A stretch of DNA of 11,011 bases. Source: Candidatus Omnitrophota bacterium. GTDB taxonomy: Bacteria; Omnitrophota; Gorgyraeia; Velamenicoccales; Velamenicoccaceae. Below are positions 7,503 to 11,011 of the stretch, piece after piece. The DNA is taken from the NCBI GenBank assembly GCA_028717105.1, contig JAQUOM010000052.1, positions 1 through 11,011 of the forward strand. The letters are read 5' to 3'. A model generated the notes under the pieces. That model had not been told where the DNA came from. It saw only the letters and a list, made by a program, of their open reading frames with translations, and did no database searches. Both the position numbers and the translations under genes were made by a program. Numbering within the stretch: the stretch's first letter is position 1; every line of letters starts with the position of its first letter.

Positions 7503-8102
7503 CTAACGGGACTCATGCCTGACCATCTCCATGACCTCTCCGGCCCTGCCCTGGACAGCAACGATAACGGCCTGCGACGTGATGGTCGCTCCGCTGATCG
7601 CATCGACTGACGAAGCCAGTGTCTCAACCTTTTGTCCGGAAAATTGCGCCTGGAACCAGGGTTCCGGTTTTTCTTTCAATTGGACCTTCTTAAGCAGCAC
7701 GTCCCAAAGGGTCTCTTTTTGAATCACTTCTGTCACGCGCGTCCCAAGCCCCGGCGTCTCATTCTGCGAAAGGATCTTGATCTTCCTGATGACGCCGTCC
7801 GGACCCATCCCCACCATCGTCACGATATCGCTGGAATAGCCGCGGCGGGACGCCTTAAATGCATAACCTAAGACAGCATTCTTATCATCCAAGGCTTTAT
7901 AATAAAAAACATCGTCCCCCTTTTTAACGGGTTCGAAACTCTTCGCTTGAGGAAAAACGTCTTTTAAGCTCTGGGATTCCTCCGCCTGCGCCTGCTCTAT
8001 GATCTTCGGCAGGGTAAAACGGTGCACAACGCTCAATAGGCCCGAGGCGGCAAGACAAATGATAAACAGGGTCGCGGCAAATTTCAGGAAATTATTTTTC
8101 AA
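7503..8102 (-). CDS. rnfG: Rnf complex FMN-binding subunit G
   Basis: RnfG is a single-span membrane protein whose periplasmic domain carries covalent FMN, homologous to NqrC. The 199-residue protein has one N-terminal membrane segment (about 7-26) and then a soluble domain. Motifs include ETPGLGTRV (115-123) and the flavinylation motif DAISGAT (167-173) followed by ITS, making Thr 173 the likely acceptor. The start is TTG at 8102, decided by AAGGGGG (8115-8109) six bases upstream, which sits within the last codons of rnfC; the two genes overlap by 11 bases. It stands between rnfC and rnfD, an unusual position. Confidence 0.94.
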   Translation of the reverse strand: MKNNFLKFAATLFIICLAASGLLSVVHRFTLPKIIEQAQAEESQSLKDVFPQAKSFEPVKKGDDVFYYKALDDKNAVLGYAFKASRRGYSSDIVTMVGMGPDGVIRKIKILSQNETPGLGTRVTEVIQKETLWDVLLKKVQLKEKPEPWFQAQFSGQKVETLASSVDAISGATITSQAVIVAVQGRAGEVMEMVRHESR

Positions 8103-9420
8103 AAGATGCCCCCTTGATATCGGCTTCCTTGCTATGTTTTTTCCTTATTTTGGCCTTGGCGGTTTTGATGGCCTGAACGATATTACGCCGCCCCGGACAC
8201 ACATAGGCACACAAGCCGCATTCGATACAATCCATGATACCATAGGCCTCCGCCAGGTCCAGGCGGTCTTTGGTGATGGCCATCGAGATCATACCGGGGT
8301 TAATGCCGATCGGACAGTTCTCGACGCACTCCCCGCATCGTACGCAGAAAGACTCTTCCTCCTGCCTTTCTTCGATCTCATCCAAGACCAGGATACCGCT
8401 GGTCCCCTTGATCACGGGAGTTTCCTGCGAAAATTGGGCAATGCCCATCATGGGGCCGCCCATGACGATCTTCCTGGGTTCTTTCAGCAAGGGGCCGCAT
8501 TGGTCCAGGATGTCCTTGACCCGGGTCCCGATGCGGACCAGAAGATTCTTCGGATGCGCCAAGCAGGCGCCTGTCACCGTCATGACGCGTTCATAGAGAG
8601 GTTTACGGAAATAAACCGCTTCATAGATAGCGTAGATCGTCGCGACATTCTGGACGACAACGCCGATATCGAAAGGCAGCCTGCCTGAAGGGACTTCACG
8701 GCCGAGGCACGATTTGATCACCTGTTTCTCGCCGCCCTGCGGATAGGCTGTCTTTAAAACAACGACTTCCCAGCCGAAGCATTCGGCGAAGCGGCGCATC
8801 GCCGCAACGGCCGCGGGCTTATTATCCTCAACGGCGATAAAGACGTCCTTGGGCTTGAGGACCCTGGCGACAAGAACGATCCCCTTTGTGATCTCTTCGG
8901 CCTTTTCGACCATCAGACGGTCATCCGCCGTCAAATAAGGTTCGCATTCGGCGCCGTTGACGATCAATGTATCGATGGACTTGGAAGGAGTCAGCTTGAT
9001 ATGGGTCGGAAATGTCGCGCCGCCGAGTCCGACGATCCCGGATTCAAAAATCACGCGCCGCAGAGCGTCCGGGGTGATTTCGTCGGTCTCCTGGGGCCGG
9101 CGGGGGACCATCCCGGCAACAGGCTCATCCTGCCCGTCTCCTTCGATGATCAAAGACCGGCAAAAACCCACGACAGGATGGGGCTGATCGACGATCTGTT
9201 TGATCGTTCCGGAGATGGACGCGTGGATGGGGGAAAAAACGCCTTTTTCTGCGGTCGCCAGGCACTGCCCGCGCTTCACCTTGTCGCCCGGCTTGACGAG
9301 AAGAATATCGAGGGGCTTGCCCAGATGCTGAAGAACCGGCAAAACCACCAGCGCAGGCAGCCTCGCGGCCTCAATGGGTTTGTTTTCCGTAAGATGCTTA
9401 TGCTCTTCGATCCTGACCAT
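8092..9420 (-). CDS. rnfC: Rnf complex NADH/FMN-binding subunit C
   Basis: RnfC is the peripheral cytoplasmic subunit that exchanges electrons with NAD(H). The 442-residue protein matches the compact RnfC form. It has an N-terminal sandwich/barrel-type region (LVKPGDKVKRGQ, 41-52), the nucleotide/FMN region GLGGATFPTHIKL (131-143), NGAECEPYLTADDRLM (155-170), the YPQGGEKQVIK segment (226-236), a GTRVKDIL block (298-305), GGPMMG (321-326), and two 4Fe-4S sets: Cys 359/362/365/369 and Cys 398/401/404/408. The Lys-rich C-terminus lacks the long repeat tail of proteobacterial RnfC. ATG 9420 is the first possible start, as an in-frame TGA lies nine bases upstream. GAAGG is three bases upstream and AGGAGG 14 bases upstream, both inside the preceding MFS gene, which it overlaps by 23 bases. 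Confidence 0.97.
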   Translation of the reverse strand: MVRIEEHKHLTENKPIEAARLPALVVLPVLQHLGKPLDILLVKPGDKVKRGQCLATAEKGVFSPIHASISGTIKQIVDQPHPVVGFCRSLIIEGDGQDEPVAGMVPRRPQETDEITPDALRRVIFESGIVGLGGATFPTHIKLTPSKSIDTLIVNGAECEPYLTADDRLMVEKAEEITKGIVLVARVLKPKDVFIAVEDNKPAAVAAMRRFAECFGWEVVVLKTAYPQGGEKQVIKSCLGREVPSGRLPFDIGVVVQNVATIYAIYEAVYFRKPLYERVMTVTGACLAHPKNLLVRIGTRVKDILDQCGPLLKEPRKIVMGGPMMGIAQFSQETPVIKGTSGILVLDEIEERQEEESFCVRCGECVENCPIGINPGMISMAITKDRLDLAEAYGIMDCIECGLCAYVCPGRRNIVQAIKTAKAKIRKKHSKEADIKGASFEK

Positions 9421-10660
9421 AAACCTTCACCATGCCTCCTGCGCCGACAAGGACAAGGAAAACGCTGACGCCCAAAAGGATCTTGACGGAACCGATCCGG
9501 TCAGCCAGAGGGGCTGTCACCATCATGCTCGCCAAAAATGCCAGATGCACCACGACCTCAAGAGAACTAAATATCTTGCCGCGCATGGAATGATCCGTCA
9601 ATTGATGCACCATGGTGTTGGAAATGACCATGACCGGCGAAACAACAAGACCGAGCAGAAAAACAAGCCCCATCGCGAGGACGAGATAGGGCAGGTGAAG
9701 AACGGTCAAGACAAAGGCGGATAATACCACTCCCGCGCCGAGGATACAAGTAAAAATGGTCCCCAGACCGTGGTCCTTGTGCCCCAGGCGGCCATAACTC
9801 AAAGAACCGACAAAAAGCCCCAGCCCTAAAGCCACGACCAAGAGCCCCAGGTCTTTGGTGACCGACGCAAAGGCTTCCTGCACGAAAACAATCGAAACCA
9901 CGTAAACAGAACCCAGGGCGCCCCACAACAAAAAGAGGACGCCGAAACAGGAACCAATACGAGGGTCATTCCTTAAAAACAGCACAGTTTCTTTCATCTC
10001 TTGAAAGGCCGATTTTCGAATGACTTCCGCAATGTCCTTGCCGACCTCTACCAGGCTTTCCTTTTTCGCCCGGCGTATCGCCTTGGCGCTCAAAAAAAAG
10101 AGCATGGCACCGGAAACCAGGAAACTCACGGCGTCGATCGTAAAACCGCCCTTCGCCCCGACCATGCCGACCAGGATACCGCCCAGGCCGAAGCCGAACA
10201 TGGCGGCGACCATACCGGTCGTATTCACAAGAGAATTGGCCAAAAGCAAATCCTCGCTCCTGACCAAATCGGGAATGATCGACATTTTAGCGGGCACGTA
10301 AAACCGCGCAATGGAAAAAACAATGAAGACAACGATATAAACCGGCCACAAAGACGGCAAGCGCATGAGCCAAAGAGGAATGAGCAAAATCAAAGCGCCG
10401 CGCAAAAGATCGCACACCACCATCGTCCGGCGCCTGTCCCACCGGTCCACGTAGACGCCGGCAATCGGACCGATCAAAAAAACGGGAATGATGGTAAAGG
10501 CCATGATCTTGGCCATCTGCGTCGTGGATCCGGGCGCATAACGGTACACCAGGGCGATCAGGGCCATCTGATCAAGCCTGTCGCCGAACTGCGAGATAAT
10601 CTGCGCCAGCCAGAGAAGGGAGAAATTACGGTTCTTAAGAACGCTGCGGAATCTGGCCAT
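9398..10660 (-). CDS. MFS transporter, DHA3/MFS_3-like efflux protein
   Basis: A 420-residue inner-membrane protein with about 12 hydrophobic segments, of the major facilitator superfamily. The opening NRNFSLLWLAQIISQFGD (10-27) and the loop GPIAGVYVDRWDRRR (64-78, the MFS motif A region) fit the MFS_3/DHA3 drug or siderophore exporter-like group. A central cytoplasmic loop rich in Lys and Glu (about 193-235) separates the two halves. GRLGHKDHG (290-298) marks the second-half motif A position. Substrate cannot be told from sequence. ATG 10660 is the first start in frame, but no ribosome site precedes it; the 28-bp palindrome is 16 bases upstream. It is the first gene of the minus-strand run and overlaps rnfC by 23 bases, so it is co-translated with the Rnf genes. 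Confidence 0.88.
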   Translation of the reverse strand: MARFRSVLKNRNFSLLWLAQIISQFGDRLDQMALIALVYRYAPGSTTQMAKIMAFTIIPVFLIGPIAGVYVDRWDRRRTMVVCDLLRGALILLIPLWLMRLPSLWPVYIVVFIVFSIARFYVPAKMSIIPDLVRSEDLLLANSLVNTTGMVAAMFGFGLGGILVGMVGAKGGFTIDAVSFLVSGAMLFFLSAKAIRRAKKESLVEVGKDIAEVIRKSAFQEMKETVLFLRNDPRIGSCFGVLFLLWGALGSVYVVSIVFVQEAFASVTKDLGLLVVALGLGLFVGSLSYGRLGHKDHGLGTIFTCILGAGVVLSAFVLTVLHLPYLVLAMGLVFLLGLVVSPVMVISNTMVHQLTDHSMRGKIFSSLEVVVHLAFLASMMVTAPLADRIGSVKILLGVSVFLVLVGAGGMVKVYGQDRRA

Positions 10661-10675
10661 AGAGAAGTTAACCGG

Positions 10676-10703
10676 CGAACCCGTTAACCGGTTAACGGGT
10701 TCG
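10676..10703. promoter_or_regulatory. Perfect 28-bp palindrome upstream of the MFS gene, candidate operator
   Basis: CGAACCCGTTAACC (10676-10689) is followed at once by its exact reverse complement (10690-10703). A further GTTAACCGG stands at 10667-10675, between the palindrome and the MFS start at 10660. There is no T tract on the exit side of either strand, so a rho-independent terminator is unlikely. Its place just before the start suits a repressor site or RNA control element; it could also be a dispersed repeat. Confidence 0.55.
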
Positions 10704-10730
10704 AAAAATAAGCCGATGAGAGGAATTGCC

Positions 10731-10761
10731 CGCCCACAAAAACCTCAAATTTTTGTGGGCG
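10731..10761. repeat. 12-bp inverted repeat in the tRNA-MFS spacer
   Basis: CGCCCACAAAAA (10731-10742) and TTTTTGTGGGCG (10750-10761) are perfect inverted arms around a seven-base loop. The A/T runs lie at the loop side, so this is not a standard terminator in either direction. The right arm overlaps a second hairpin, GGCGAG-GT-CTCGCC at 10758-10771, so the two cannot form together. Confidence 0.6.
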
Positions 10762-10804
10762 AGGTCTCGCCATGCGCTGCCAATGGCGGCAACCTCCGGC
10801 CCCT

Positions 10805-10823
10805 GCCTGCCGGTGAGGCAGGC
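10805..10823. repeat. Small GC-rich inverted repeat downstream of the tRNA
   Basis: GCCTGCC (10805-10811) and GGCAGGC (10817-10823) can pair around a five-base loop. It sits 35 bases past the tRNA 3' end on the minus strand. It could help end the tRNA transcript or be a dispersed repeat unit; no T tract follows. Confidence 0.4.
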
Positions 10824-10857
10824 GCGCTTTACAAACCTCTCGCTTTTATTAAATTCA

Positions 10858-10930
10858 AGCCCGCAGAGGGATTTGAACCCCCGACCCATGCTTTACGAAA
10901 GCATTGCTCTACCAGCTGAGCTATACGGGC
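10858..10930 (-). tRNA. tRNA-Thr, anticodon CGU
   Basis: The minus strand folds as a complete cloverleaf. The acceptor stem GCCCGTA pairs with TGCGGGC (one G-U). The D arm is GCTC-AGCTGGTA-GAGC. The anticodon stem ATGCT/AGCAT holds loop TTCGTAA, giving anticodon CGT, which reads ACG threonine codons. The variable loop is GGGTC, and the T arm is GGGGG-TTCAAAT-CCCTC with one G-U. The discriminator at 10858 is T. CCA is not encoded and must be added by the CCA enzyme. A short rightward ORF across it is a tRNA read-through artefact. Confidence 0.96.
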
Positions 10931-10940
10931 ATGAAATCTA

Positions 10941-10949
10941 TTTATACCA
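10941..10949 (-). promoter_or_regulatory. Extended -10 promoter element for tRNA-Thr
   Basis: On the minus strand TGGTATAAA (10949-10941) matches the extended -10 pattern TGnTATAAT with one mismatch. Initiation would fall about four bases before the mature tRNA 5' end at 10930. No good -35 box is seen at the normal distance, as is common with extended -10 promoters. Confidence 0.45.
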
Positions 10950-10953
10950 GCTG

Positions 10954-10985
10954 TCCCGGCGTTCCGCCAGCCGGCGAAGCCGGGA
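10954..10985. repeat. Nested GC-rich inverted repeats upstream of the tRNA
   Basis: TCCCGGC (10954-10960) pairs with GCCGGGA (10979-10985), and inside this CCGGC-GAA-GCCGG (10971-10983) forms its own small hairpin. The rest of the segment to 11011 shows no gene. It may be an intergenic repeat or the end of an upstream transcription unit outside the window. Confidence 0.4.
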
Positions 10986-11011
10986 TTCCGACCGGACGCA
11001 AGCGAAAATCC

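Noticed and set aside
8092..9420. RnfC could be NqrA or the NADH dehydrogenase flavoprotein subunit
   Set aside because: Two C-terminal 4Fe-4S sets (absent in NqrA) and the surrounding rnfG/D/E/A/B genes fix it as RnfC; no NqrF or complex I genes are present.
10676..10703. Palindrome as a rho-independent terminator for the tRNA
   Set aside because: No T tract follows it in the direction of tRNA transcription, and it lies about 155 bases downstream, next to the MFS start.
10716..10919. Short plus-strand ORF ending in an AEGFEPPT-type peptide
   Set aside because: The peptide is the well-known artefact of translating the reverse complement of a tRNA T arm; it overlaps the tRNA-Thr.
1..11011. 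CRISPR array, insertion sequence, prophage or defence genes
   Set aside because: No regularly spaced repeats, transposase, integrase, phage or nuclease/toxin motifs are seen on either strand.

Overview
The window holds ten protein genes (one cut by the left edge) and one tRNA. It reads as a chromosomal segment of a Gram-negative anaerobic bacterium: there is a lipoprotein with a clear lipobox, a complete Rnf ferredoxin:NAD+ oxidoreductase, moderate-to-high GC, and tightly overlapping genes. An uncultured lineage such as Omnitrophota is a guess from overall style only; nothing here proves the phylum.

Left part (1-3785). Enolase (eno) runs leftward and off the window edge. A 202-bp divergent spacer separates it from a rightward pair: a compact FtsH-type AAA+ zinc metalloprotease and an overlapping outer-envelope lipoprotein of unknown function. 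The protease has two membrane segments with a very short loop between them, and a good sigma70-like promoter ending only about 10 bp before its ATG, which suggests a leaderless mRNA. The lipoprotein gene ends tail-to-tail on purN, with the two stop codons overlapping.

Central and right part (10660 down to 3782, all on the minus strand). Eight genes form what looks like one operon, in the order MFS transporter - rnfC - rnfG - rnfD - rnfE - rnfA - rnfB - purN. Most junctions overlap (MFS/rnfC, rnfC/rnfG, rnfE/rnfA, rnfB/purN). All six Rnf subunits are present with their cofactor motifs intact: RnfC FMN/NADH motif and two 4Fe-4S clusters, RnfB multi-cluster ferredoxin, covalent-FMN motifs in RnfD and RnfG, and the paired membrane cysteines in RnfA and RnfE. 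The order C-G-D-E-A-B differs from the usual C-D-G-E-A-B. The complex should couple ferredoxin oxidation and NAD+ reduction to export of Na+ or H+. purN, at the distal end, makes formylglycinamide ribotide for purine synthesis.

Right edge (10661-11011). A tRNA-Thr(CGU) lies on the minus strand with an extended -10 just upstream. Between it and the MFS gene is a spacer of about 200 bp rich in inverted repeats, including a perfect 28-bp palindrome right before the MFS start. That is the most likely place for control of the operon.

No CRISPR array, insertion sequence, prophage or defence system is visible. The most unusual items are the rearranged Rnf order with its MFS and purN partners, the compact FtsH-like protease/lipoprotein pair, and the palindrome-rich leader.
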